Assembly (NCBI GenBank): GCA_030762935.1 | Contig: CM060900.1 | Location: 289,300,784 to 289,364,783 of the forward strand | Direction of reading: 5' to 3' | DNA from: Hymenopus coronatus | Lineage: Eukaryota > Arthropoda > Insecta > Mantodea > Hymenopodidae | Length of the DNA stretch: 64,000 nt | Part shown: in pieces, positions 8,999-20,670 of the stretch | How the letters are laid out: every line of letters begins with the position of its first letter | How positions within the stretch are numbered: position 1 is the stretch's first letter | The notes under the pieces: generated by a model | The model's database searches: none | What the model saw: the letters and a program-made list of their open reading frames with translations, nothing else | Told to the model about the DNA's origin: nothing | Translations under genes and position numbers: made by a program

Positions 8999-11676
8999 AA
9001 CCCGTAGATCTTTGCGAGTTGCGTTCTGGAACGCAAACGGAGTCCGGGAACAGCGGCCGGGCATCTTAGAGTTTATAGATGATCACAGGATTGATATCCT
9101 AATGATCTGCGAGACGCATCTGCACGCTGGTATTCCATTCTATCTGCCAAGTTACGTCGCCCATCGGACGGATCGACCCGGCCGACAGGGCGGTAGTACG
9201 GCTATATTTATTAAATAATACCTTACCCACACTCCTATCACCATACCTCCGCTACAGCACTGGGAAGCGACCGCCATAACGATCCCCTTGGAGGGGTCGG
9301 AAATAGTGCTAGTAGCGGTATGTGACCCGCCGGACGGCCGCTTCTATGAAGCGGACCTGAAGGCACTCCTCAACCTCGACCACAGAGTTTGTATAGCAGG
9401 CGACTTCAACGTGAAGTATCCAAACTGGAACAGCCGCACCCAGAAGGCCGCGGACTCTACCGCCTCATCAGCGGAGACCCGGCCCTTTTCGTGCACGGTC
9501 CGAGAGGTCCAACGTACTTCCCGCCACACGGCAGGATGACCATCATTGATTTCATGGTCACCAAAAACATTCCGTTCCATCTGGACCTCTCGGTTGTGAA
9601 TGCGCTGGACTCCGACCACAACCCAGTTGTGGTCGACTCCGACATTTCACTCACCGCAATGGTCACACCAGAATGGATAGATGAAGTCGACTGGGATGCT
9701 GCTGTGCTATCCCTCCAGAACTCCGTGGACGCTAACCCTCGAATAGACTCAATAGAGTCTCTCGAGGTGGCGGCCGAGCAGTTCTCTACCACAGTCCTAA
9801 ATGCGGTCCGTATTCCTTCGAAACACCTCAACCTTCCGTCCTTCCTGCACACCTAAGACAGCTGATTAAAGCAAAAAATGCTGTCAGAAAGCTATGGCAG
9901 CGATTTCGCCATCCAAGGATAGGAGACAGACACCAGAGGTTCAAATCCCTGGTCCGTCGTCTCCTTAGAGCACACCGTCGAGAGGCCTGGGAGCATACGT
10001 TAAGGCACGTTAACCTCCACGAGAGGAAATCTTGGCGAATAGTCCGTGGCCTGCGGAAAGACAGACTGGAATACCGGCATCCTATCCATGGCACCCGGGG
10101 CCATCTTGCCTTCGAGCCCCGGGATAAAGCAGATGCATTTGCAGACTACCTGGAAAATCAATTCCAGCCCAGAGAAGAGCCCAAGGACGAAGACCAAACT
10201 GAACTCGTCGAGCGGGCGGTAGAGGGCTTTCTAGAGGTCCCGCCCGCGAACGACGAGGAGTTTCACGTCCCTATAGCTACCCCACAAGAGGTAGCCACCC
10301 AAATCCTTTCCTTAAACACCAAAAAATCCCCTGGACAGGACCGTGTAACAGCGGAAATGCTCCAGCACCTGCCCGGGAAAGCCGTGCTTCATTTAACCCG
10401 GATTTATAACGCATGCTTACATATGCGCCACTTTCCCGCTACGTGGAAGGAGGCCCGTGTGGTATGCGTTTTAAAGCCGGGGAAGAACCCGGTTTTCCCG
10501 GCCAGCTACCGTTCCATCAGCCTCCTGCCAGTCATCTCGAAAGTATTCGAGAGACTCCTCCTTGCCCGCCTCGGACCTCACCTTGAGGAAAGAGGCCTCC
10601 TACCCGAGCATTAGTTTGGTTTTCGCCCTGGACACTCCACGACCGTGCAATTACTGCGTGTGGCCGAGAAGACCTCCCTGGCTTTCCAGGAGAGGTCTAA
10701 AACGGTTGCGGTATTGCTGGACGTGGAAAAGGCATTCTCGCCTACGTGGCACGATGGGCTCATCTATAAACTCATAGAGCATGAAATCCCCTCTCCATAC
10801 ATTTCCTTGGTAGCTTCGTTTCTTCAGAATCGAAGCTTCCGAGTAAAAGTGGAGGGGGAACCTTCTACAGAGCGGACCATTGACGCGGGAGTGCCGGAAG
10901 GTAGCGTTCTGTCTCCGGCGCTCTTTGCAGCTTACATGGCCGACATCCCCACCCACCCCAGCACACATACCTGTCAGTATGCGGAGGATCTCATGATCTT
11001 CGCTGTGAACCGGAACACCAGATATAGTTTTCGGCAAATCCAAGCCCAACTCCATGCCATTGGCAGGTGGAGTGAGAGATGGCGAATGGCCATTAGCCCG
11101 GAGAAAAGCTCTGCGATTCTCCTGGCGAAAACCATTAGAAATCGGCTTCAGCGGAACTTTGTTTTACGGCAACGTAGGATCCCTTGGGTGAACACGGTAA
11201 AGTATCTCGGAGTGAAGCTGGACCGACGGCTGACTTTCACTCCGCATGTCAGGGGCAAGGTGAACCTAGGGCATGCTGTGCTCAGGCAGCTTTACCCCAT
11301 GCTCAGCTCACAGAGCATGCCCCTTACCTTAAAGCTTCAGCTGTATCGGGCGATCATTCCGCCTCTGGTTCTGTACGGCTGCGAGATCTGGGGGACCGTA
11401 GCTAACTACGTGCTCCTCTGGGTCCAGACGCTGCAGAACCGGGCACTACGGATAATCTACCGTACCGGCTGGAGATTTCCCGTCCACATCCTTCATGAAC
11501 ATTCCGGTATCCCGTACATTATCGACCTCATCAGATGGAGGACCCGATCATTGTACAACAAAATTCCAACCCAACCTAATCAACTGGTGAATTCTCTGGG
11601 AAATTATGATCCCAGAGAAGTACGTCGCCTGCCCTCGTTCTGTCTGCCAAGAGACGCCATTGGCCCTCTCGGTTAG
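8985..11676 (+). pseudogene. Element B ORF2 (endonuclease-reverse transcriptase)
   Basis: The N-terminus (LRVAFWNANGVRE, then ICETHLH, then CIAGDFNVKYPNWNS) is an APE-like endonuclease that would nick target DNA. A stop lies at 9,216-9,218 and a frameshift near 9,435; SDHNP-type residues follow at about 9,615-9,630. The RT runs in one frame from about 9,860 to 11,676 with a single TAG at 10,612-10,614 (EH*FGFRPGHS). Motifs include YRSISLLPVISKVFERLL, GVPEGSVLSPALF and the catalytic box. That box reads YAED at about 10,978 instead of YADD, so the first metal-binding pair is altered. The C-terminal region (LQNRALRIIY, HSGIPYIIDL) is Jockey-like and ends without RNase H. Confidence 0.85.
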
Positions 11677-12497
11677 CCACGCCCCCTCCCCTGAGACACT
11701 TTTAAATTGAACCTGAAAAGGGCAAAGCGACACTAACCCGTAACCAAAACGGGGTAAAAGTAATATAGCGTGTTGTCCTCTCAACGGGTGAGCGCTTAAT
11801 CCAAATTAAAACTTTTAATTCTGCTCCAGGCGGGAGAAAACTGCGCGGCCTCCTGATTGGCCCGCGCAAGCGCCCGTGGCCGTGTCTTCTCCCTACAAAA
11901 TTCCCTGTACCCGCATTTTATCCCTCAGAACACTACACTTCATCCCTCAACACACACAACCAGCAGACAGGTTCCCTAGCTCATTTCGCAGGTAAAGCCG
12001 CGATGCGGCTCGGTACTGCGGCATTGACACACGACCGGGGCATGCCCTGATCGACCAGTTTTGCGTCTGGCGTCTGGCGCCAAAGGACCACACTCTCTCG
12101 AGATGCGAGAGCAGCAACAGCAACACTGAGCAGCAGCAACGGCAGCTCCATATACCGGCGGACCTGGCAGCAGCAGCGGCGGCAGGAGCCACGGCCGCAC
12201 TTCCCCCTAGTGGCAACGCAGTGGGCACTCGTCCCTCTTCTAGCTTGACGCTCCGACGCCTGCAGGTGTCGGTACACATATAGCGGAAACGCAGTGGGCT
12301 CTGACCCCTTTCTAGCTTGTCGTTCTGCCACCAGTGCGCGAGTGGCCCCTATTGACAGCTTGCTGTCATTTTATAAAGAGCAGGAACACCCCACTTTTCC
12401 TTCTGCTGTTCTACTGTCATCTTTCTTTCAATTGACTTGTCAAGACCGACTGACAACTGCTACTGCGGGTCCGGAAGACCAAAGCCAAGGGTGAAGG
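11677..12497 (+). other. Element B 3' UTR with GC-rich repeats
   Basis: This is non-coding. It holds a CAG/CAA-rich stretch at about 12,105-12,180, which creates spurious long frames on the minus strand. It also holds two imperfect direct copies, about 70 bases apart, of a block around AACGCAGTGGGC and TTCTAGCTTG (12,217-12,255 and 12,285-12,325). No poly(A) or microsatellite tail is evident. Part of it could belong to another, unrecognised element. Confidence 0.4.
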
Positions 12498-12931
12498 CCG
12501 CTTTACTAGTTTTTAAAGATGGTTTATTTGTACCCATATAAAAGGGATTAATTCATCCCCGAGGGCTCTCCACCCACCACGGTGCCCAAAAAGAGGATAC
12601 AGCAGGTTAGGCAAGAGATATAGCAGGCTCATCATCCCACTTACCCTGGAGTTCAGTATAGTAAGTACTAATGGCCTATTGACCAACGGTGAGATAGTCC
12701 CTAATCTCCCGTTTAGGCGAAGTAGGAACCAAAATGGTGTATTAGCTTGCACATCCTCCACAGTCAATGACAGTCAGAAGTCCTGGTTCAATACCCAAAC
12801 CTCATCCAACCGGAATAACGCTTTTCACCGACACGGGTCTCCACACTCGGCCTACACGTGAATGGGCGTTGTGACGGACTGATTTCCTCACCACTCAAGG
12901 TTCGCCACACCAGGAAGTCAGGGTTGGCTCA
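12498..12931 (-). repeat. 5' UTR fragment of a D-type LINE
   Basis: Read on the minus strand, this matches the 5' leader of element D (54,840-55,260) over its whole length, sharing for example TTCGCCTAAACGGGAG and GGAGACCCGTGTCGGTG. It starts directly after the 3' tail of element A, giving a head-to-tail junction, and is cut where element B ends. No ORF1 sequence of this copy is present. Confidence 0.75.
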
Positions 12932-12950
12932 GTGAGTGAGTGGTGTTTAA

Positions 12951-12981
12951 GGGCCCGTCGACAACTAGGTCATTTGGGCCC
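12951..12981 (-). terminator. 3' terminal hairpin of element A
   Basis: On the minus strand GGGCCC, an 18-19-base loop containing ATGACCTAG, and GGGCCC again form a 6-bp stem, followed by TTAAACACC and an ACTC tail. The equivalent stem in other copies is GGGCGC/GCGCCC. The paired positions have changed together in A, which supports a real RNA structure probably recognised by the RT during target-primed reverse transcription. Confidence 0.65.
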
Positions 12982-13205
12982 GAAGTTAAGAAAAAGGAAA
13001 ACACATTAAAAACAAAGCTACAGATGAAAAGTTAAAAAGCGCTAAAAACCCTTAAAAAGACACACACGAAAAAAGGCCCGGGTGATACAAACAGGGCTAA
13101 AAGGTTAAAAAAGCTAAAAACACACACACAAAATTGGTCTCATGTGGTAAAAGTCAGAGGCTAAAAAGTTAAAAAGGCTAAATCTGCACACAGGCATGAA
13201 ACAGG
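12982..13205 (-). other. Element A 3' UTR
   Basis: This non-coding A/T-rich sequence with repeated TTTTTAGC-like motifs (minus strand) lies between the ORF2 stop and the hairpin. Related motifs occur in the 3' UTRs of C, D and J2. Confidence 0.6.
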
Positions 13206-14110
13206 TCAGAAGTGTTTGCTGAGGCCAATAGAGGCAACAAATCGAAGCACCTTATCGACGGAATTGGCGTCGTCGCATAAAATTACAGGCAAAGAGGTAC
13301 CCAGGCCGATGGATTGCCGTTCGCGATGAAATTTCGGACAATCAAGCAACACATGTGCCACGGACAGCCGAACATCGCAGGTCTGACATATAGGAGCTGG
13401 CTCAGCGCGTAGAAGGTAGCCATGTGTTAGCCGCGTGTGACCGATACGCAGACGCGTAAGGATAACCTCGCGGCGCCGGTTTGGTTGGCAAGATGTGAAC
13501 CAGGGGTGTACAGTGTCTTTGAGTTTGCGAAGCTGTGTACCTGCTAAATTTTGCCAAGATTGCTGACAAGCTAAAAGAAGAGACCTGCGAAAGTAACGTG
13601 AAACATCCCCTGAGGGCACAGCCGCTTCCGAATAATCCTGCAAGGAGCAGGCAGCCTTGGCAGACCTATCCGCTACCTCATTACCTGCAATACCGATATG
13701 ACCTGGAACCCACGTGAAGATGACCTGGTAGCCGAAATCAGTCAATTCGGAAATGCGAGATTGAAACCACATAACGAGTGATGAAGAGCTGGTATACTGC
13801 TGCAGAGCCTGTAGGGCGCTCAGGGAATCGCAGCAAGCAATAAAACTACCAGGTGCTAAAAGAGAGATAAAATCCAGAAAGTAAAATATAGCGTACAGTT
13901 CAGCGGTGAATACCGAACAAGTGTCCGCAAGGCGATAATTGTATGTTTCCCCACTGAAATAAAAGGCACAACCTGTAGCTCCTCCCAGCTGGGAACCGTC
14001 AATGAATTCCGGTGCATAGGCCTGGTAACTGTACAGAAGTGCCATATACTGGCGCCGAAATACCTCCGGAGCGGTCGAGAGTTTCACCGTTCCAGAGGGT
14101 CAGATCTAAA
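13206..14110 (-). CDS. Element A ORF2 C-terminus: RNase H domain, open
   Basis: An uninterrupted 293-residue frame holds a complete RNase H domain. The four expected acidic residues are visible: Asp in FIDGSQ (about residue 29), Glu in FTAELYAI, Asp in CCDSLSALQ and Asp in AGNEVADRSAK. WVPGHIGI precedes the last one, as in RNase HI folds. A C-terminal cysteine/histidine cluster (CQTCDVRLSVAHVLLDC) is typical of LINE polyproteins. It would remove RNA from the hybrid after first-strand synthesis. It is part of the broken ORF2 and has no start of its own. Confidence 0.8.
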
Positions 14111-16835
14111 CTGGGACGCCTCAGTTGCCAGGCAGGTTCCAGATATACAAAAGCGCGCTCCACAAGAGGCAATCTGAGACCCAATCAGAGAGTAAACCGA
14201 ATACCACAGGGGCGTGAAAAAGTGGTGTTCCACAGATAGCGGTGTGAATACTCCGGGCGTAACACAGGGTAAAACAGGGATGGCAAGGGCCCGCAGACAA
14301 TTTAGCGGCATAAGAGCAAAGTAAAAAGGAGCGATGCACTGCCAGTGGGGGTTCACCAGCATCGGCATACAAACATTCCACACGACTAGTGCGGAAGGCT
14401 CCTGTAGCAAGAGGTGTACCGGTATGATGAACAGTGTCTAAAAGGCGAAGTTTAGAGGCGGTTGCTGCGCCGTAAATAAAACAGCCGTAATCCAGTTTGG
14501 AGCGAACGAGTGAGCAGTATAAACGGAGCATCACGGAACGATCGCCGCCCCAAGACGCACCAGAAAGCAGTTTGAGGATCCGAAGCGATCGGTCACAGGA
14601 GGCGCGAAGGTGTTTTCGGATTTGCGGCACCCAAGAAAGATGACGGTCCAGATGGAGACCTAAGAACTTCAAGGACGGAACGAAAGGCAGCGGCACACCG
14701 TTCAAGTGAAGGTCAGGAGGAGGGTGTACTCCACGGAGACGGTGGAAGTGTATGCATCGCGTTTTCGTAAGGGAAAAACGAAAGCCATTACGAAGCGCCC
14801 AACCAGCGAGGGAGTTTAAGGCCAGCTGAAGTTGTCGTTCAAGATGATCAGTGCTGTAGGAGCGATAGTATAGCGCAAAGTCGTGCACATATAGTGACGA
14901 TGAGATCCCATTACGAACGACGGTAGTAATACTGTTGATGGCCACAGCGAAAAGCATAACACTAAGAACCGAACCTTGGGGTACGCCGTTCTCCTGAATC
15001 TTTTCCTGCGGACACGAAAGCGGCGGAGCTGGAGAAAGTTGCACCGAAACAGGGCCAGATGGCCACGTAAACCGGAACCGTGCAAACTACGAAGAATAGC
15101 GTAGCGCCAAGTAGTGTCGTAAGCCTTCTCGAGGTCAAAAAAGACTCCCACGACATGCTGCTTCAGAAGGAAAGCATTCTGCACACAAGCCTCCATACGC
15201 GCCAGTTAATCGATGCTGGAACTATTGCGACGAAATCCGCACTGCGCGGAACACAGCACATCGTTCGTCTCCAACCACCAGGTAAACCGAGGCAAACGCT
15301 CGTGAGGCAAATCGGCTGGTAAGATGATGGAACGGTCCGATCTTTGCCAGGACGAGGTATAGGAATGACAATACCCTCTCGCCACATAGGCGGGAAAACC
15401 TGCTCACGCCAGATTCGGTTATAGAGATTCAGCAGGAATGCAACGGCTGCAGGTGGGAGGTGAAGTAGCATTTGCCGGTGAATATCATCGGGACCTGGAG
15501 AAGAGTCCCTCGCAATATGTAAAGAATGAGTGAGTTCCGCAAGTGTGAAGGGTGCATTGTACGGTTCACTACAATCACTAGTAAAATCAAGGCGAATGCT
15601 CTCAGTAGCTTCCTTAAGGGGAATGAAAGCGTTATCGTAACTTTCCGTTGCACTTGTGGCAGCAAAGGAGGTGGCGATGGCGTCGGCAATATCCGCTTCG
15701 CTGGTGAATGTGGCGCCATGAACAGTAAGGCCAGGGATTACCGTCCTGGGATATTTGCCGGACATTTGGCGCACTGAGGCCCACACTCGCTGGGTAGAGC
15801 TCCTTCGAGAAAGGGAAGAGACGTAAGATTCCCACGATTTCCGCTTGGCATTATGGACGACGTAGCGCGCCTTGGCCTGGGCGCGTTTAAAAGCAACAAA
15901 GTTCTCCGTCGTTGGGTGCAGGTGGAAAAGACGAAGAGCCCGTTTCCGTGCCTTTAATGCCAAGCTGCAGTTCTCGGTCCACCACGGCACGGGAATACGC
16001 CGAGGGGTAGAAGAACTCCGAGAAATACTGGATTCTGCTGCGAGCAACACCGAGCAAGTAAAATACTCCACCATGTCTTCTATGGAAGCACAGCCACCGT
16101 AATGGAGATTGAGCAGAGAAGAAAAGTTTGCCAAACGGTCTTGGAGAAAATCCAGCGGGGATACATTGTGGGTAATGGATGTTGTCCCGAAAAACGAATG
16201 TCAATGGGGTAATGGTCACTGCCGTGGAGATCTGAAAATAACGACCAATCCAAAAACGGCAGTAAAGCAGGGCTACAAAAAGTTACGTCTAGGGCGGAGT
16301 ATGTGCCATAGGCGGAAGATAAAAATATAGGTGCACCGGAGTTTAACAGTAATAAACCAATAGCATCGCAAACATCTGCGATTATGGTTCCTCGAGCATC
16401 GTCAGTAGAAGAACCCCAAAGAACATTGCTCGCATTGACATCGCCCAAAAAAAGCAGCGGCGGGGGAATTTGTGCTAACAATGCTCGAAGCTCAGTGTCT
16501 GTGATCACATCGTACGGCGGTAAATAGACATTGCAAACATAAAAGGAAATGGAAGGCAATGTCACTCGCACAGCTACCGCTTGTAGCGGGGTGTTGAGAG
16601 GAATACTTGTGGCAAGGATGGTAGGCGCCACGAGAGTAACAACACCATTGCAAGCACGCAGGCCACCAACAAAGTCGTGTCTGAATTATTCAAAATGACG
16701 AAGAGGAAGGGTATGATGAGGATGCAAGTTGGTTTCCTGCAGACAAAGGTTTGAGGGTGATCAATGATGGATTATATGTTGAAGTTCCGGAAGACGGGCC
16801 CTGATCCCATTGACATTCCACTGGATGATATCCAT
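14111..16835 (-). pseudogene. Element A ORF2: endonuclease and reverse transcriptase
   Basis: ORF2 begins at an ATG at 16,835 with MDIIQWNVNGIRAR. Endonuclease residues include LQET near 16,755, LFLGDVNASN, LDVTFCSP and SDLHGSDHYP. Two early stops precede the open piece 16,080-16,631. RT follows in frames 15,163-16,134 and 14,121-15,044 with PGPDDIHRQML, a broken SYQPI block, FFDLEKAYDTTW and NGVPQGSVLSVMLF. The catalytic box reads YVHDF (around 14,883-14,897) instead of the FVDDF kept in element C, so the first Asp is His. Frameshifts occur near 15,000-15,300. Confidence 0.8.
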
Positions 16836-16904
16836 GGTGAGATAGACATTTAAGGTGGTGTAATTTCTTTCTTTCTCACCTTAACGGATTTAGAACCAAC
16901 TATC

Positions 16905-17874
16905 CTAAAACATTCGGCTCGTCTTTATACTACGTTGGCGGGAACGGTCTCCTGCGAAGGACGAACTGGGAACACATGGATTAACAGACGGTTGAGCTTG
17001 CTGCTGTGCATCAGCTGGTGTACACGAGGATGCAGATGATCGAGCAGGTAAAGGAGCAGAGGCTGCACACAAGTCAGTTTGCGCCGACGCGTCTGCGACA
17101 GGCACAGTCTGTAAATCGACAGAGTGAACAAAATTACGGCGAACAGCTGAGGAGTAACCTGTGGTGTTAGGAGGCTTCAGCTGTTGAAAGCGGCGCCGCG
17201 CCTCCGGAACGGTAAGATGTTTCTTCACTCGTAATTCTTGAATACATTTCTCATCCAAGTACCTGGGACACTGTCGAGAGCTAGACGGATGGTTTCCGTC
17301 ACAGTTTACACAGCACGGTGCTTGCGTACAGGCTGTGTCAACGTGGGCCGCTAGACCACAACGATCGCAAGTTGCAGGTCGGGCACAGGCGGCTTGGGTA
17401 TGCCCGAAGCGCTGGCACTTGAAGCACCGCATCGGGTTCGGCACATACGGGCGGACGGCAGCACATTCGTAACCACAGTATATAAATTCTGGAACAATAC
17501 TACCCTTGAACGTGAGAAAGATCGTGCGCAATGGGCATTCCTTACCGTCACGTTTACCATGTAAACAGCACGCCTGACAAACTCGCTGTTCGGAGAGATG
17601 GATGGCAATATCTCATTGGACAGGTCGTCTAAGCTAGAGGTGGTCACAACTCCTCTACAGGTGTTCCTCGACTTGTGGGGGTAAACTTGGAGGCTGTACG
17701 AACCCAACAGAGTAGCATGAAGTAATTTGGCCGACTGTTCTTAATGTGGACCTCCACCAGTAGCGTACCGTCTCGCAGCCTTGTCGCGTTTTTAACCTTG
17801 CCGCATATCCTGTCAACTTCCCTTTGTATGTAGAATGGACTTATATCACAGAATTTCTTAGTCTCGTTTAACAT
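16905..17874 (-). pseudogene. Element A ORF1 (Gag-like)
   Basis: It starts at MLNETKKFCDISPFYIQREV (17,874), a start region shared with elements C and K. Frameshifts near 17,700 and 17,540 divide it into three pieces. The last piece (17,531-16,905) contains three knuckles: CFKCQRFGHTQAAC, CDRCGLAAHVDTAC and CVNCDGNHPSSSRQC. A conserved EARRRFQQL block and a Ser/Ala-rich tail follow. The protein would package the RNA. The gap to ORF2 is about 70 bases. Confidence 0.8.
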
Positions 17875-18624
17875 CGCCGTAACCGCTGTGCGCGGTTTGA
17901 CATATTGAAAGGACCCCTTTCCGGAACCGTTGGCGTCAGCCTACCATCCGGGGGTTAAATGAGAAAAGACACCAAATCTCCACGGTCTGTGCCGTCACGG
18001 GAACCATCCCGTGACCGATACCCAAGGCCTACGTCACAAGGGTTACCCTCCAAACACCACTGCTGGTCCGTATGCGTATACCGTTCACCATGCACGCCCC
18101 GGTTTTAAGCCCCTACCGCAGGAATAACCGCCTGTGGCTCCCCGCTCTAGGCCGTGCAGCGACAGAACACATGCACGGATTCAGGGGACTTGTGGTTGAT
18201 TACGCCGGGGCAACGTCAGCGGTAACACGTCCGGCCCGTGAAACTATCCCAACGACGTAACGCGGTGGTCGGAACACCAGCACAGGCCGGGCTTACTAAG
18301 AAGCTACGTGAATGTATTTGACGGTATGGACGGGCTCCGCACCTATGGCTACACATAGGGGCAGTGGGGAGGGTGCACCCAACCTTCAGGCTTGGGACCT
18401 CCGTAGAGCACACAAATTGGGAGCCGCGCTGGAACCGTGGGACAGGAACCACGGGGATAGTGAAAGATCCCTGCTGGTGAGACAGGAGTTAATAAACTTA
18501 TTGCCTTACAAACTACTAAGTTCCATAAGCCTAGAAGGGGAAGAGGGTCATAAAGTAAACAAACGATAGGAACAAATACAGCACAAAAGACGGGGCAACA
18601 GTGAATGGCGATGGGTAGGGTGAA
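17875..18624 (-). other. Element A 5' UTR with conserved leader blocks
   Basis: Blocks of this leader recur in C and K: a CGTGGTTCC...CCACGGTTCC block near 18,440-18,460, AATCAACCACAAGTCCCC near 18,190, and a GGATGGTAGGCTGACGCC block near 17,950 just upstream of ORF1. Conservation across diverged copies suggests promoter or translation function. Confidence 0.6.
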
Positions 18625-18757
18625 GTGGCGGCGAGCGGCTCGGGAATCCCCGGGTGCGTCAAACCCGTACCTACTGTAGTATGCCCCTGGGGGGAGGGTT
18701 GGCTCAGGAACCCGGGTGCACCAAACCCATACCTACCACAGAAGGCCCCTAGGGGGA
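18625..18757 (-). promoter_or_regulatory. Two tandem 5' monomers of element A
   Basis: Two copies of a 65-70-base unit lie in tandem at the extreme 5' end. Each has the form AGGGGC-TACT--GGTAGGTA-GGGTTTG-CGCACCCGGG-TTCC-GAGCC. The same unit starts C (48,552), D (54,795) and K (61,634 and 61,836). Repeated promoter monomers at LINE 5' ends are known in other systems; a promoter role here is inferred. Confidence 0.55.
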
Positions 18758-18760
18758 GAG

Positions 18761-19479
18761 GAAATCATTCAGAGGTATTGGCTTCATTGTAAGTTGGACC
18801 TCAGGTTGAAAAATTAAAATGTAGTGGTCTAGGAGTAGAGAAGTACTGTAGATTGTAATGGAAGGCAAGGAAATAGAGAAAGGTAGTTTACATCGAAGAA
18901 GCATATAATTTTTCTTCTCCTCCTAGTTCCATAATCTGAATCGCCTTAATTTGGTGGAAAAAGCCTAAGGAGAAATATATGAATTCAGTGATAAACTTAA
19001 ATATTACGATTAGAGAAAGGGATGTAAACCTTGGAAGTGACTGGTCAAAGGCGAAAAATTGTCAAAAAGGGATAAGTCCAGGCAAAGTATGGTGAAGATT
19101 GCTAAAAGTCCGGGGAAACATTTCCTAGAATTTTTTAATACATATTTTGAATGGAAAGTATAATGATAATGGAGAATATACATAATGGCTATAGTCTAAC
19201 TGGTTATGCATTATGGCCTATAAATTTGTGGTATAGCTTAGTAGCATCAAAGTATTTTAAGTAGAAATATTATGCATGTTTCTTCTGACCAGAGGTAACA
19301 AAATGCTCCCAAAATAAGCGATACATAACCTATAAGAGAGAAGCTATAATAGGGAATGTAAAGTATGCTGCAAAACTTGACCATCAGGCGTACACTCCAT
19401 CTCCCGGTCACGTACTGCGCACTTGGCTGGCAGTCGCACGGCCTGTGACCCAGTCACACATGTGTGGACATCAAATCAC
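18761..19479 (+). other. Non-coding stretch
   Basis: AT-rich sequence between element A and transposase copy 2. I see no coding frame, tandem repeat or match to other parts of the window. Confidence 0.5.
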
Positions 19480-20670
19480 ATTAACAATTAACAAAATAAA
19501 CACAAAACACATCATAGGAAATGTTGGAAATGCCATTCATCTGCATCAATACATCTCCGGCATCTTCTGAGGAAATTTTCATTCATGCCCACTAGCTAAT
19601 CTTCTGAAATAGCATTATTTTCTCTCCTGATATTCTGTTTTAATTCTTCTAATGATTGGGGATTAGTTTTGTGTAGTTCATTTTTCAAGTTTCCCCAAGA
19701 ACAAAAATCGCATGCCGTAAGATCAGGGGGCCGAGTGGGCTATAAAGCCTTACTAATGATTCCATCCTCGAAAATTTTCACAATAAACTGCAATGATTCA
19801 TTAACTGTACGCACAGTGGCAAAATCCTGCTGGAAATACCCAGACCGACATTAAGTTCTGTCAGCTGTTACAAACATAGTGCCACTATGTTATTTCTGTA
19901 TCCTTCTGCATTTATGATACACTCATAAAAATATAGAGTCTATTATTCTGTATCCATTTATTGTGCACAATACCCCGATTTTTTTTTATCATGCAAGAGA
20001 GTTTCATTAACGAAACTGGGTTTGGCTGTATCAGAATATTAGTCGTGTTGTGATGACACATGTACATGAAACCATGCTTGTCACTGAACAGTACTACCAG
20101 TTTGTCTGTCACCATGGCCGCGCTCGCTAAAACGAGCTTTGGTGCGCAGGGGATCGTGGGTTTGAGTCCCGCTATGGGCATGGGTGTTTGTGAATGTGTA
20201 CATGTGTGTGTATTTATCATAAAAAACAAACAAAAAGGACATTTATGGGAAAAGGAAAACAAGAGGAATAAGAAAAAGGAATACAGCACCGGAGTCCCGA
20301 CCAGACTCCAGAACTGTATTTTTTAAATAAAAAAAAACAAAAAACAAAAAAAAAACAGTAATTTTGTTTCTTTCCATGCTGAAACTTTCAAAATATCAGT
20401 TTCTTGAGCAAGGTGCCTCAGATATTTCGAGGTGTCTGTTCTAACCTTTCTCCGATTTTGTCTAATTTCTGCTCCGTAAGCACATGCATGCTCACCTTTC
20501 TTTCCCTATCACAAGTTCATCCCATCTCCCTGAACTTAATTACGAGCAAACGAGCGGCCTCTCTACTCGGAACATGCACGCCAAGAAATTTAGTTTCAAA
20601 TACCTTTACAACTTCTCTACAAGATGATGTAAGCAAACGTATTCTACATAAACACTCCTTGAGGTACATT
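19480..20670 (-). pseudogene. Tc1/mariner-like transposase, copy 2, with SINE insertion
   Basis: On the minus strand the HTH-side text (FETKFLGVHVPS, then REMG and LDKIGERLEQTPRN) lies at 20,600-20,345. A SINE follows, then VVLFSDKHGF near 20,075-20,105. The C-terminal part (RPPDLTACDF, EELKQNIRRE, ADEWHFQHFL) runs down to about 19,500. Compared with copy 1 about 200 bases between the two parts are missing where the SINE sits. It carries several stops and the catalytic-region Glu of SDE is Lys here. It is longer than copy 1 and so defines the family's C-terminus. Confidence 0.75.
20113..20357 (+). mobile_element. tRNA-derived SINE in transposase copy 2
   Basis: The head folds like a tRNA: a D-arm GCTCG/CGAGC stem near 20,121, and a T-arm with GTGGGTTTGAGTCCCGC near 20,156-20,172, which is the B box of a Pol III promoter. 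A TG-rich body follows, then an A-rich tail interrupted by C (20,325-20,357). The insertion interrupts the transposase remnant. It is not a real tRNA gene because the acceptor stem and anticodon arm are not intact. Confidence 0.65.

Larger units (their letters stand above)
7900..12497 (+). mobile_element. Jockey-type non-LTR retrotransposon, element B
   Basis: ORF1 with three CCHC knuckles and ORF2 with endonuclease and reverse transcriptase but no RNase H place it in the Jockey clade. The N-terminal half of ORF1 is missing or unreadable before about 8,110, so the element is 5'-truncated or damaged. The 3' limit near 12,497 is where a minus-strand leader fragment of another family begins. ORF1 has an in-frame stop, ORF2 several stops plus a frameshift and an altered RT catalytic box, so it is dead. 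It is a different subfamily from F/H and G, whose 3' UTRs it does not share. Confidence 0.8.
12932..18760 (-). mobile_element. RNase H-bearing non-LTR retrotransposon (I-like), element A
   Basis: It is close to full length at 5.8 kb: a 5' UTR with two tandem monomers, ORF1 with three zinc knuckles, ORF2 with endonuclease, RT and RNase H, and a 3' hairpin followed by an ACTC-type tail. The gene order and the RNase H place it in the I superfamily in the broad sense; the exact clade needs a phylogeny. Frameshifts in ORF1, stops in ORF2 and an RT active-site change make it inactive. C, D, I, J, K and L are relatives. Confidence 0.8.

Noticed and set aside
11947..12331. Overlapping minus-strand frames of 74-116 codons with Ala, Cys or Leu runs
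   Set aside because: They arise from a CAG/CAA-rich stretch in non-coding sequence; three frames are open at once and none has a recognisable domain.
20113..20190. tRNA genes at 20,113, 35,540 and 61,526
   Set aside because: A and B boxes are present but acceptor and anticodon stems do not form; each is followed by a SINE body.
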